The notes beneath the pieces were generated by a model. The model worked only from the letters and a program-made list of their open reading frames with translations. It was not told the origin of the DNA and searched no databases. This document shows positions 7,734 to 16,020 of a stretch of 40,720 nt of DNA, piece after piece. The stretch comes from Gluconobacter aidae (GTDB lineage Bacteria > Pseudomonadota > Alphaproteobacteria > Acetobacterales > Acetobacteraceae), in the NCBI RefSeq assembly GCF_009547075.1, contig NZ_WIPH01000024.1:1-40720 (forward strand), in the 5' to 3' direction. Every line of letters starts with the position of its first letter. The first letter of the stretch is position 1. Position numbers and translations under genes: made by a program.

Positions 7734-9350
7734 ATGCACATCCTGCCACGGTCTCTTGTCGCCCGGACCAGCCTTCTGCTGATCGTGGGCCTTGCGGTCG
7801 TGGAAGCGGCGGGGCTCGGAATCCACGCGCTGGACCGCTTTGACCTGGAGGAACGCAGCCAGGTCCATGAGGAGCAGGTCCAGGTCTTTTCGATCTATCG
7901 CACGGTGGCGGAAGCCAGACCCGCCGACCGTCACGACGCGATCGACGACCTGCATATCCCGTCCTACGTCACGGTCCTGCTTCTCAAGGAGCCGGACCCG
8001 CTGATCGAGGGGCATGAAGTCCCCTTCCCGGCGATGACATCGCCGTCCTTCCTGCACCGCCTGCATGACGACGGGCGGAGTCATGACGGTTTTCTGCTTC
8101 CCGCCCCGATGGATCCGGACGGTCCACATCCCGGCCCCGACATGGGGGGAGCGCCCTTTCCCCCTCCCGGTTTTGGCCCTGCCCCGATGGGCGGCGCTCC
8201 TGGCGGACCGGAGTTCCATTTTCCTCCGGAACATCCCGACAGTGGCCATCCGGACGCCGACCACCTGAATCCCCCTCCCCGCTTTTCCGGCACCATACAC
8301 CGCCGCGACATGCCGCCTTTCATGCGCTGGGCGCTCCTGCCGTCCTCGCTCTATCCACGCAAGGTCCTGATCGGGCAGAAAATGCGCACGCATTCGACCT
8401 CGATGCTCCTTCCAGACCGGGATTGCTGGGTCGTGGTGCGCTTTGTTACCCCCCTGCCCGATCCGTTCGGCTCCCCGACCTTCATGATCGCCTTCCTTGT
8501 CATGTCGATTGCAGGAAGTGCGATGATCGTCTGGGCCACACAGCGCCTGATCGCACCCGTGAGGACGCTGGCCAATGCGGCTGAAGCACTGGGCCGGGAC
8601 GTCCACACGGCGGCGCTGCCCGAGAACGGACCGTCTGAAATCCGCCGCGCTGCCATCGCCTTCAACACAATGGCCATGCGCATCCGCCGTTTCGTGACGG
8701 ATCGCACACTCATGCTGACGGCCATCGGCCATGATCTGCGCACGCCCATCACACGACTGAAACTGCGCGCCGAATTCATTGACGACGAGGAACTGCGCAA
8801 CAAGGTTCTGGCCGATCTGGACGAGATGGAAGCCATGGTCTCCGCCACACTGGCCTTCGGGCGGGACAGCGCTTCCGCCGAACCCATCGTCTCGCTCGAC
8901 CTGCGCGCCCTGCTCCAGACCATCATGGACGAAGCGGCCGAAAGCGTGCCGGACAAGGCGGACGACCTGTTCTATGAACCGCCCAATGTTCCCGTCCGGA
9001 TCAAGGCCCGCTCCGTGGCGCTGAAGCGCGCGCTGAACAACCTGATCCTCAACGCCCTGAAATACGGGGGAAGCGCGCATGTCACGCTCATTCCCGCCAC
9101 CAATCCGGGCGAGAAGGACAATGTGGTCAGGATCCTGATCGAGGATGATGGCCCCGGCCTGCCGGAAAACGAGCTGGAGCGCGTGTTCGAGCCTTTCGTC
9201 CGTATCGAGAGCAGCCGGAACCGCGAAACAGGTGGCAGCGGTCTGGGACTCTCGATCGCGCGGACCATCCTGCACGGTCAGGGCGGGAATGTCCGGCTTG
9301 AGAACCGGCCGAGCGGCGGGTTGCGCGTCATCGTCACGCTGGCTCCGTAA
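7734..9350 (+). CDS. Membrane sensor histidine kinase with Pro/Gly/His-rich sensor insert
   Basis: This 538-residue inner-membrane kinase is the likely partner of the upstream response regulator. It has a first membrane span at about 9-28, a periplasmic part at about 35-245, a second span at about 249-270, a HAMP linker (LIAPVRTLANAAEALG), the H-box with phospho-acceptor H333 in AIGHDLRTPITRLKLRAEF, an N-box (ALNNLILNALKYG), and G-boxes EDDGPGLPENE and GGSGLGLSIARTI. The periplasmic part contains a low-complexity stretch (about 124-184) rich in Pro, Gly, Asp and His, with PDGPHPGPD and EHPDSGHPDADH. Such segments often bind divalent metals, so a metal signal is possible but unproven. The overall plan is EnvZ/OmpR-like. 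Confidence 0.9.
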   Translation: MHILPRSLVARTSLLLIVGLAVVEAAGLGIHALDRFDLEERSQVHEEQVQVFSIYRTVAEARPADRHDAIDDLHIPSYVTVLLLKEPDPLIEGHEVPFPAMTSPSFLHRLHDDGRSHDGFLLPAPMDPDGPHPGPDMGGAPFPPPGFGPAPMGGAPGGPEFHFPPEHPDSGHPDADHLNPPPRFSGTIHRRDMPPFMRWALLPSSLYPRKVLIGQKMRTHSTSMLLPDRDCWVVVRFVTPLPDPFGSPTFMIAFLVMSIAGSAMIVWATQRLIAPVRTLANAAEALGRDVHTAALPENGPSEIRRAAIAFNTMAMRIRRFVTDRTLMLTAIGHDLRTPITRLKLRAEFIDDEELRNKVLADLDEMEAMVSATLAFGRDSASAEPIVSLDLRALLQTIMDEAAESVPDKADDLFYEPPNVPVRIKARSVALKRALNNLILNALKYGGSAHVTLIPATNPGEKDNVVRILIEDDGPGLPENELERVFEPFVRIESSRNRETGGSGLGLSIARTILHGQGGNVRLENRPSGGLRVIVTLAP

Positions 9351-9364
9351 TCCCGGTCCGGACA

Positions 9365-9394
9365 GGCCCGCACCTTGATCAATGGTGCCGGGCC
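9365..9394 (+). terminator. Hairpin after the histidine kinase gene
   Basis: GGCCCG (9365-9370) pairs with CGGGCC (9389-9394). CACC/GGTG extends the stem inward after a one-base bulge, with a loop around TTGATCAAT. It lies 15 bases after the kinase stop and is followed by TTCC, a poor T run. Its presence also argues against starting the next gene at the ATG (9382) inside it. Confidence 0.5.
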
Positions 9395-9438
9395 TTCCAT
9401 GCTGGGGGCTTCCCCCATTTTCTAATCAGGTCTTTCCC

Positions 9439-10485
9439 ATGAAACAGCGTGAACTTGGCCGCACCGGCATTGCCGTCAGCGAAATCTGCCTCGGCACCAT
9501 GACCTTCGGTCAGCAGAACACCGAAGCCGAGGGCCATGCCCAGCTCGACATGGCGCTGGACCACGGCATCAACTTCATCGACACCGCCGAACTCTATGCC
9601 ATCCCGCCCCGCGCCGAGACGCAGGGCTCAACCGAAACCATTATCGGAAACTGGCTGAAAGCACGTGGCGGCCGGGACCGCCTCGTCATCGCCAGCAAGG
9701 TCGTCGGACGCACCGCCATGCCGTGGTTCCGGCCCGATGGCGAGGAAGCGCGCCTGACCCCGCGTCAGATCCGCTATGCGCTGGAAGGCTCCCTGCGGCG
9801 TCTTGGCACGGACTACATCGATCTCTACCAGCTCCACTGGCCGGACCGGAAAATCGGCCTGTTCGGCGCAGGCGGCACGACCTTCCGCGATCTGCCGGAA
9901 GAAACATCCATCCCCATCGAAGAAACGCTCGGCGTACTCGGCGATCTCGTGAACGAAGGCAAGATCCGCCATGTCGGCCTCTCCAACGAGACCGCCTGGG
10001 GTGTCTCGAAGTTTCTGGAAGCCTCCCGCACCGGCCTGCCGCGCGTGGCGTCCATCCAGAACGCTTACAATCTGATCAACCGGACGTTCGAGATCGGGCT
10101 GGCGGAAATGGCGCTTCACGAGAAGGTCGGGCTGCTGGCGTATTCCCCGCTCGCACAGGGCTACCTCACCGGGAAATATCTGAACGGTGCCCGCCCCGCA
10201 GGGGCCCGCACCACGCTGTTCAACCGTGGCCAGCGCTACCAGAAGCCCGGCGTTGACGACGCCATCACGGCCTATCACGCTCTGGCCCGCGAGGAAGGGA
10301 TCGACCCCGTCCAGCTCGCCATCGCCTTCGTGACCTCACGGCCCTTCGTGACGTCCAATATCATTGGCGCCACCAGCGTCGATCAGCTCCGCACCATTCT
10401 CGGCGCGACGGATGTCGTCATCACGCCCGAACTGGAAGAGAAGATCAACGCCATCCATCAGCTCCACTCCAACCCGGCACCCTGA
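9439..10485 (+). CDS. Aldo/keto reductase, Tas-like
   Basis: This NAD(P)H-dependent oxidoreductase of 348 residues should have a TIM-barrel fold and act on aldehydes or ketones. The tetrad is complete: D48 in INFIDTAELY, Y53, K87 in VIASKVVG and H133 in YQLHWPDR. The N-terminus MKQRELGRTGIAVSEICLGTMTFG and the stretch ETQGSTETIIGNWLK match the Tas group of E. coli. The C-terminal cofactor end ITSxNIIGATS-like block appears as VTSNIIGATSVDQL. I chose the ATG at 9439 because the family starts at KQRELG and the earlier ATG lies in a hairpin. The gene stands alone, converging on rsmB. The natural substrate is unknown; acetic acid bacteria carry many such reductases. Confidence 0.9.
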   Translation: MKQRELGRTGIAVSEICLGTMTFGQQNTEAEGHAQLDMALDHGINFIDTAELYAIPPRAETQGSTETIIGNWLKARGGRDRLVIASKVVGRTAMPWFRPDGEEARLTPRQIRYALEGSLRRLGTDYIDLYQLHWPDRKIGLFGAGGTTFRDLPEETSIPIEETLGVLGDLVNEGKIRHVGLSNETAWGVSKFLEASRTGLPRVASIQNAYNLINRTFEIGLAEMALHEKVGLLAYSPLAQGYLTGKYLNGARPAGARTTLFNRGQRYQKPGVDDAITAYHALAREEGIDPVQLAIAFVTSRPFVTSNIIGATSVDQLRTILGATDVVITPELEEKINAIHQLHSNPAP

Positions 10486-10496
10486 GGGCAAGGCAT

Positions 10497-10528
10497 CCGG
10501 CATCGGGGCTTATGCGCCCCTGAGCCGG
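10497..10528. terminator. Two-step hairpin between convergent genes
   Basis: CCGGC (10497-10501) pairs with GCCGG (10524-10528), and inside it GGGGC (10505-10509) pairs with GCCCC (10516-10520), with a three-by-three internal loop. It fills the gap between the aldo/keto reductase stop and the rsmB stop, so it may serve both strands. No T run is present on either side. Confidence 0.45.
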
Positions 10529-10535
10529 GTAGCCA

Positions 10536-11870
10536 TCAGACCTTGATCAGACGCGCGGCAAAGAAGCCGTCCATGCCGCCAAGTTCGCTCCAAAGGCCCG
10601 GATGAGTGCGGAACATCCCGTCCCATGTCCGCGCGACGGCCATGTTGGCCAGTGCTTCTTCCGAAAACGGATCGAACTTCCAGCCGCCACGGGCCATGGC
10701 GGCCTTGATCCGTTCCGGACCTTCCTCGTCCTGAAGCGAACACACGGCGTAAAGCAGCACGCCCCCCGGTTTGAGCATTTCATGCGCCGCGTCGATCAGC
10801 GCATCCTGACCTTCCGCCAGCGCCGTCACATCGCGTGGGCGCTTGATCCACAGAACGTCCGGATGACGACGCAGCGTGCCCGTCGCGGAACACGGCGCAT
10901 CCAGCAGAACCATGTCCACCGGTGCGTCCGGACGCCATATCGCGGCATCCGCCACGACTGTCTTCGCCGACAGCTTCAGACGCGCGATGTTCTCCTCAAG
11001 CCGCTTCGCCCGCGCTTCCTCACGCTCGACCGCCACGACATGCGCGCCTGCCGTCGCAAGCTGCGCCGTCTTGCCTCCGGGTGCCGCACAGAGATCCACG
11101 ACGGTCTTGCCCGCCACGTCTCCCATGAGTTTCACCGGCATCGTCGCCGCCACATCCTGCGCCCAGAACGCGCCGTCCTCGAAGCCTTCCAGCGCCGTGA
11201 TCCGCGTCCCGGCCGGATAGCGGACGGAGCCTGTCGGCAGCACCTCGCCCCCTTCCGGTGCAACTGCGCCCGGACGCAGCGTCAGATCCAGCGGTGCCTC
11301 ACGGTGCAGACCGCGCGAAATCGCCCGGGCCCTCTTGCCCCAGGCGCTCCACAGCCAGGGCGGCACATCCAGCCGGTCTTCGTCCAGACCGTCCAGAAGC
11401 TCCTGCCCCTCCCGCGCGACACGCCGCAGGACGGCGTTGGCCAGCCCCGCGAAGGGGGCCAGACCGCGACGGCGAAGCAGGTCCACGATCGTGCCCACGG
11501 CCGCGTGAGGCGGCGTCTCCAGATGCAGCAACTGCGCCACGCCCATGAGCAACGCACAGCGCACCGGCTCGGGCGGCTCCCGGCGCAGCAGCGGCTGGAG
11601 CAGTTCGGTCATGCTGCCGAGATGACGCAGGGTCGTCGCCGCCAGCCGGTGCGCGGACGCACGGTCGCGTGCGTCCATCGCGCCCGCACGGTCCAGCGTC
11701 GTCTCCAGCATCCGGCGATATTCGACCACGCCGCAGACGATATCGAAGGCGAGGTCGCGCGTGGGATCCGGAGCCGGTTTGCGCTCCTGCGCCCTGCCAG
11801 ACGAACGGCGTGATCCGCGGTTCGCGGAAGCGGAATGACGGGGGGACTTGCTTGAAGGCTTCTGGGTCAT
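10536..11870 (-). CDS. rsmB: 16S rRNA (cytosine-C5) methyltransferase, RsmB-like
   Basis: This 444-residue enzyme is expected to methylate C967 of 16S rRNA using S-adenosylmethionine. After a basic, Ser/Arg-rich tail (1-35) comes a NusB-like RNA-binding domain (about 38-165, with MGVAQLLHLETPPHAAVGTIVDL). The Rossmann methyltransferase domain shows the SAM loop VDLCAAPGGKTAQLA, then VVAVEREEARAKRLEEN, the cysteine motif LLDAPCSATGTLRRHPD and the nucleophile motif YAVCSLQDEE. Both cysteines of the RNA m5C family are present. The start ATG is divergent from yggS, 76 bases away. The NusB plus Fmu architecture is typical of RsmB, but other NusB-bearing Sun-family paralogues with different target bases exist. 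Confidence 0.87.
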   Translation of the reverse strand: MTQKPSSKSPRHSASANRGSRRSSGRAQERKPAPDPTRDLAFDIVCGVVEYRRMLETTLDRAGAMDARDRASAHRLAATTLRHLGSMTELLQPLLRREPPEPVRCALLMGVAQLLHLETPPHAAVGTIVDLLRRRGLAPFAGLANAVLRRVAREGQELLDGLDEDRLDVPPWLWSAWGKRARAISRGLHREAPLDLTLRPGAVAPEGGEVLPTGSVRYPAGTRITALEGFEDGAFWAQDVAATMPVKLMGDVAGKTVVDLCAAPGGKTAQLATAGAHVVAVEREEARAKRLEENIARLKLSAKTVVADAAIWRPDAPVDMVLLDAPCSATGTLRRHPDVLWIKRPRDVTALAEGQDALIDAAHEMLKPGGVLLYAVCSLQDEEGPERIKAAMARGGWKFDPFSEEALANMAVARTWDGMFRTHPGLWSELGGMDGFFAARLIKV

Positions 11871-11946
11871 GACAGGCTATCGGTCTCTCGCATCCTGCCG
11901 AAATCGCATCTTGCGGCCACGGACGCAATGGCGTCTTCTTTCGGAC

Positions 11947-12630
11947 ATGTCCGATCTTACTGCCCAGAACCTTATCAGCGCGAACCTTGCCGCTATCCGC
12001 AACCGCATCACCCGGGCCTGCGAACGGGCCGGACGCGCCGCGGAAGATGTCTCCCTCGTGGCCGTCAGCAAGTTCCATCCGATCGAGAGCGTGGAAGCAG
12101 CCCTGAACGCGGGCCAGCGCCTGTTCGGCGAAAACCGCGTGCAGGAAGCCGCCTCCAAGTTTCCGGAACTCCGCAAGACCTTCCCGGACCTGCGGTTGCA
12201 TATCATCGGCGGACTTCAGACCAACAAGGCAGCCGAAGCCTGCCAGATCGCCGACATGATCGAGAGCCTCGACCGCCCGTCTTTGTCCGACTCCATTGAG
12301 AAGGGCGCGCAGAAAGCCGGACGCCTTCCCGAGCTTCTCGTACAGGTCAATACCGGCGACGAACCGCAGAAATCCGGCGTTCCGCGCGAGGAGGCCGATG
12401 CTTTCACAGAAGCCTCGCTCAAAAGATTCGGTCCGAAAATCCGTGGCCTGATGTGCATCCCCCCCGAAGGTGAAGACCCCACCCCGCATTTCCGTTTCCT
12501 GCGCCAGATGGGCCAGCGTCACGGGCTGCCGGTACTGTCGATGGGCATGTCGGCGGATTTTGAGAAGGCCATTGCCGAAAATGCGACACTGGTCCGGGTC
12601 GGGACCGCCATTTTCGGAAGCCGCCCCTAA
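11947..12630 (+). CDS. yggS: PLP homeostasis protein, YggS/PROSC family
   Basis: This is a single-domain PLP-binding barrel protein of 227 residues that buffers cellular pyridoxal phosphate and has no known enzyme activity. The PLP lysine is K42 in LVAVSKFHPIE. Other family blocks are FGENRVQEAASKF, LHIIGGLQTNKA, QVNTGDEPQKSGV, GLMCIPPEGEDP and LSMGMSADFEKAIAENATLVRVGTAIFG. The frame is open to an ATG at 11848 inside the divergent rsmB gene. I chose ATG 11947 (MSDLTAQNLI) since the family begins there and the extension would run through the rsmB start. No strong ribosome site is visible. The assignment is very secure. Confidence 0.93.
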   Translation: MSDLTAQNLISANLAAIRNRITRACERAGRAAEDVSLVAVSKFHPIESVEAALNAGQRLFGENRVQEAASKFPELRKTFPDLRLHIIGGLQTNKAAEACQIADMIESLDRPSLSDSIEKGAQKAGRLPELLVQVNTGDEPQKSGVPREEADAFTEASLKRFGPKIRGLMCIPPEGEDPTPHFRFLRQMGQRHGLPVLSMGMSADFEKAIAENATLVRVGTAIFGSRP

Positions 12631-12691
12631 TCCATCCGCCCCCATTCATTGCCACAATCCTGACACGCGGCTTGCCACCACCGCCGAAATC

Positions 12692-12719
12692 TTGTCATGA
12701 GGGGAAGTTGCCGTAATGT
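12692..12719 (+). promoter_or_regulatory. Possible sigma-70-type promoter before kup
   Basis: TTGTCA (12692-12697) and TAATGT (12714-12719) are separated by 16 bases, about 60 bases before the kup ATG. Each box is a fair match to the -35 and -10 consensus. In a genome this rich in G and C the combination is suggestive, but it is a visual match only. Confidence 0.33.
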
Positions 12720-12778
12720 GGAGCCGCGCCTGAAAGGTGCTGCGACAGTAGACAGCGGCACTCTGTTGACGCCCGTAA

Positions 12779-14809
12779 ATGGAACCAGCGATGCCTGAAC
12801 ATGACGGTGACCACGCCTCCAACCTTCCTCATGGCGTAGGGATTCCCAACGACTCCGGCGAGATCGTACAAACGATCGAGCAGGCCCGTTCGGAGGGGCA
12901 TACCCATGAGATCGGCGGGGGCGAAGACGACAGCTCCAGCCACCATCGTCCCGCAGGAATGGACGCCCTGCTCGCTGTTCTGGGCGTTGTCTATGGCGAT
13001 ATCGGCACAAGCCCACTCTACGCGCTGCAATCGTCGGTCAGTATCGTCAGCTCCCCCAAATCCCCGGCCCAGCCATGGGAAGTCATGGGCCTGGCCAGCC
13101 TGACGTTCTGGGCGCTGATGCTCATCGTCACGATCAAGTACGTCATTCTCATCATGCGGGCCGACCATGATGGCGAGGGCGGGATCATCGCGCTCATGTC
13201 TCTGGCGCAGCGCGTCTGCAAGTCCCAGCATTTCCGATGGCTCTTTGGCCTCGTGGGCATTGCAGGCACCTGTCTGTTCTTTGGCGACAGCATCATTACG
13301 CCGGCCATTTCGGTGCTCTCCGCCGTCGAAGGCATCGAGACCTCCGTTCCCTCTGCCAGCCACATCATCATCCCACTGGCCATGGTCGTTCTCGTCGCGC
13401 TGTTCTCGGTCCAGGTGCTGGGCACAGGGAAGATCGGCAAGGCTTTCGGGCCGATCATGGTCTGCTGGTTCGCGGTGCTGGCGATCCTTGGCGTCAAAGG
13501 GATCTTCCTCTACCCGCATATCCTGCTTGCCCTGTCGCCGACTTTCGCGCTCGAATTCATCATCATGCACGGCTACCTGTCGTTCATCGCTCTGGGTTCG
13601 GTCGTCCTTTCCGTCACGGGTGCGGAAGCACTCTATGCCGATATGGGACATTTCGGCCGTGCGCCGATCCGCAAGGCATGGCTGTTCTTCGTCCTGCCAT
13701 CGCTGACGCTGAACTATTTCGGACAGGCCGCCCTGCTGATCCATAACCCGCGTGCGCTGTCCAACCCGTTCTATCTTCTGGTGCCGCACTGGGCGCAGAT
13801 CCCGATGCTGATTCTCGCAACCTTCGCGACCGTGATCGCCTCGCAGGCCGGCATCTCGGGCAGCTTCTCCCTGTGCCGCCAGCTCATCCAGCTCGGCTAT
13901 CTGCCGCGCACCCGCATCATGCACACCAATGCCTCCGAGGAAGCGCAGATCTACCTGCCGTCCCTCAACTGGATCCTGGCCTTCGGTGCACTGGTTCTGG
14001 TTCTGGCGTTCCGCACGTCCTCGGCCCTCGCCGCGGCTTACGGTATTGCCGTGACGGGCACGTTCCTGTGCACCTGCGTGCTGGCGATGGTGGTGTTCCG
14101 CCGCGTCTTCGGCTGGAAATCGGTCACAGTCGGGATCGTCTTCGGCTTCTTCTTCATCGTGGACAGCATTTTCTTCTCGGCGAATGTGCTCAAGATCCCC
14201 GATGGCGGCTGGGTCCCGCTGGCGATCGGCATCATCAGCACCGTCATCATGACCACCTGGAAACGCGGACGCAGCCTCATCGCGGCCCGTCAGCAGGCGG
14301 ATTCCATGCCGATGGGCTCCTTCCTCGCCCGCCTGCCGCAGTCCCGCACGATCCGCGTTCCCGGCCTGGCCGTTTTCCTCACTGCCAATCCGGACATCGT
14401 GCCGAATTCGCTGCTGCATAACCTCAAGCACAACAAGGTCCTGCACGATCACATCCTGTTCGTGACGGTCGAAAACCTTGACCAGCCGGAAGCCGAGCGC
14501 GGACATCGCGCCATCGTTCAGGAACTGGCGCCGAACATCCACCGCGTCATCGTCCGCTACGGCTTCATGGAAATGCCCAACCTCCCCCGCGCCCTGCTGG
14601 AACTGAACGCGCTCGGCGTGGCGTTCGATGCCATTCAGGCGTCGTACTTCACCTCCCATGAACTGGTCGTGCGCTCCCGTGTGCCGAAAATGCAGCTCTG
14701 GCGGATGTGGATCTTCCTTCTCCTCCTGCGCAATGCCGCCTCCACGACAGAGTTCCTGCGCATCCCGCCTGACCGCGTGGTGGAGTTCGGCGTCCGGATC
14801 GCCATTTGA
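12779..14809 (+). CDS. kup: Low-affinity potassium uptake protein Kup
   Basis: This is a K+ uptake permease of the Kup/HAK/KT family, 676 residues, probably a proton-coupled inner-membrane carrier. The hallmark GVVYGDIGTSPLYAL is present. It is followed by IKYVILIMRADHDGEGG and FFGDSIITPAISVLSAVEGIE, some twelve membrane spans to about residue 480, and a soluble C-terminal part. Compared with the E. coli protein it has about 45 extra residues before the first span, a hydrophilic, His- and acidic-rich tail with HDGDH, EGHTHE and SSHHR. ATG 12779 is used; an in-frame ATG at 12791 is equally possible. The stop overlaps the hemW start (TTGA), so both are probably cotranscribed. Confidence 0.93.
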   Translation: MEPAMPEHDGDHASNLPHGVGIPNDSGEIVQTIEQARSEGHTHEIGGGEDDSSSHHRPAGMDALLAVLGVVYGDIGTSPLYALQSSVSIVSSPKSPAQPWEVMGLASLTFWALMLIVTIKYVILIMRADHDGEGGIIALMSLAQRVCKSQHFRWLFGLVGIAGTCLFFGDSIITPAISVLSAVEGIETSVPSASHIIIPLAMVVLVALFSVQVLGTGKIGKAFGPIMVCWFAVLAILGVKGIFLYPHILLALSPTFALEFIIMHGYLSFIALGSVVLSVTGAEALYADMGHFGRAPIRKAWLFFVLPSLTLNYFGQAALLIHNPRALSNPFYLLVPHWAQIPMLILATFATVIASQAGISGSFSLCRQLIQLGYLPRTRIMHTNASEEAQIYLPSLNWILAFGALVLVLAFRTSSALAAAYGIAVTGTFLCTCVLAMVVFRRVFGWKSVTVGIVFGFFFIVDSIFFSANVLKIPDGGWVPLAIGIISTVIMTTWKRGRSLIAARQQADSMPMGSFLARLPQSRTIRVPGLAVFLTANPDIVPNSLLHNLKHNKVLHDHILFVTVENLDQPEAERGHRAIVQELAPNIHRVIVRYGFMEMPNLPRALLELNALGVAFDAIQASYFTSHELVVRSRVPKMQLWRMWIFLLLLRNAASTTEFLRIPPDRVVEFGVRIAI

Positions 14810-15984
14810 CAACCACATCACAACCCGGGCCACTCTCCCTCTACATCCACTGGCCGTTCTGTCTGGCGAAGTGCCCCTACTGCGATTTCAATTCCCATGT
14901 CCGGGAAGTGATCCCGCAACAGCGCTTCGCCGAGGCCCTGCGCCGCGAACTGGCCCATGACGCCGCCCGCCTGACCCGCGACAGCGTCAAACGCCCTCTG
15001 CGCTCGATCTTCTTCGGCGGGGGTACGCCCTCGCTCATGGCACCCGAAACCGTCGCGGCCCTGATCGAAGACGCACATCGCCTGTTTGACGCGGAAGATG
15101 ATCTGGAAATCACGCTCGAAGCCAATCCGACCAGCGTTGAGGCCGGAAAATTCGCGGCATTCCGTCAGGCCGGGGTCAACCGCGTCTCGCTCGGCGTTCA
15201 AAGCCTGAGGGACGATGCGCTGCACAAGCTCGGGCGCGAACACTCCGCCACGCAGGCCATCCGCGCTCTCGAAACCGCCCGAACCCTGTTCCCGCGCATT
15301 TCCTTCGACCTGATCTACGCCCGGCCCGGCCAGAGCGATGCTGACTGGACGGACGAACTCACCACAGCGCTCGACCTCGTGGCCGACCATCTGTCGCTGT
15401 ATCAGCTCACCATTGAGCCCGGCACGAAGTTCGAGGCTATGCATAGGCGCGGCGAACTCACCCTGCCAGACGAAGACACTGCCGCGCGCCTCTATGACCT
15501 GACCGGCGAAATCGCGGCCCGTCACGGTCTGCTGCCTTACGAAGTCTCGAACTACGCCCGCCCCGGCGCGGAAAGCCGGCACAACCTGACCTACTGGCGC
15601 TATGCGGACTATATCGGCATCGGCCCCGGCGCTCATGGCCGGCTCACGCTGGACGGCGACCTCTATGCCACCCGCCGCCATCGCGCGCCCGAGCCCTGGG
15701 CCGAGCTCGTCGAAAAAACAGGCTCCGGCAGCACCGAAGAGACACGCCTCACGCCGGAAGAAAAAGGTCGCGAAGCCCTGCTGATGGGCCTGCGCCTGTC
15801 CGAAGGGATCGACGAAGCCAGTTTCGCAGCCCGTACCGGCCGCACGCTCATGGACTGTGTGGACCCGGCCATGCTCGACGCCTGCATCGAGGAAAACTAC
15901 CTCGAACGGGACAACGGCATCCTGCGCGCGACGGGCGAAGGACGGCTCCGGCTTGAAGCAATACTGGCGCGACTGGTCACTTGA
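14806..15984 (+). CDS. hemW: HemW-like radical SAM protein
   Basis: This 392-residue radical SAM protein of the HemN/HemW group has the iron-sulfur motif CX3CX2C with C19, C23 and C26 (WPFCLAKCPYCDFNSH). The residue pair DF after the third cysteine, instead of an extra cysteine, points to HemW, a heme-trafficking protein, rather than the coproporphyrinogen oxidase HemN. Other blocks are SIFFGGGTPSLM, EANPTS, GVNRVSLGVQSL and YEVSNYARPGAESRHNLTYW, plus GIGPGAHG. The start is TTG, overlapping the kup stop as TTGA. No in-frame ATG lies near the expected N-terminus, and the sequence SLYIHWPF follows at the right distance. Older annotations of the family as an oxygen-independent oxidase are probably wrong in function. 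Confidence 0.9.
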   Translation: MTTTSQPGPLSLYIHWPFCLAKCPYCDFNSHVREVIPQQRFAEALRRELAHDAARLTRDSVKRPLRSIFFGGGTPSLMAPETVAALIEDAHRLFDAEDDLEITLEANPTSVEAGKFAAFRQAGVNRVSLGVQSLRDDALHKLGREHSATQAIRALETARTLFPRISFDLIYARPGQSDADWTDELTTALDLVADHLSLYQLTIEPGTKFEAMHRRGELTLPDEDTAARLYDLTGEIAARHGLLPYEVSNYARPGAESRHNLTYWRYADYIGIGPGAHGRLTLDGDLYATRRHRAPEPWAELVEKTGSGSTEETRLTPEEKGREALLMGLRLSEGIDEASFAARTGRTLMDCVDPAMLDACIEENYLERDNGILRATGEGRLRLEAILARLVT

Positions 15985-16020
15985 AGGCATGATCCCGTCT
16001 TAATCCATCTGGAAGAGACC

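Noticed and set aside
5791-7749. Long N-terminal extension of the rhodanese frame (open to 7749)
   Set aside because: It runs antisense through cysK and the regulator gene. Only the last 142 codons have rhodanese features and a good start.
12695-14833. 712-codon frame antisense to kup
   Set aside because: Shadow of kup; no hydrophobic or domain structure.
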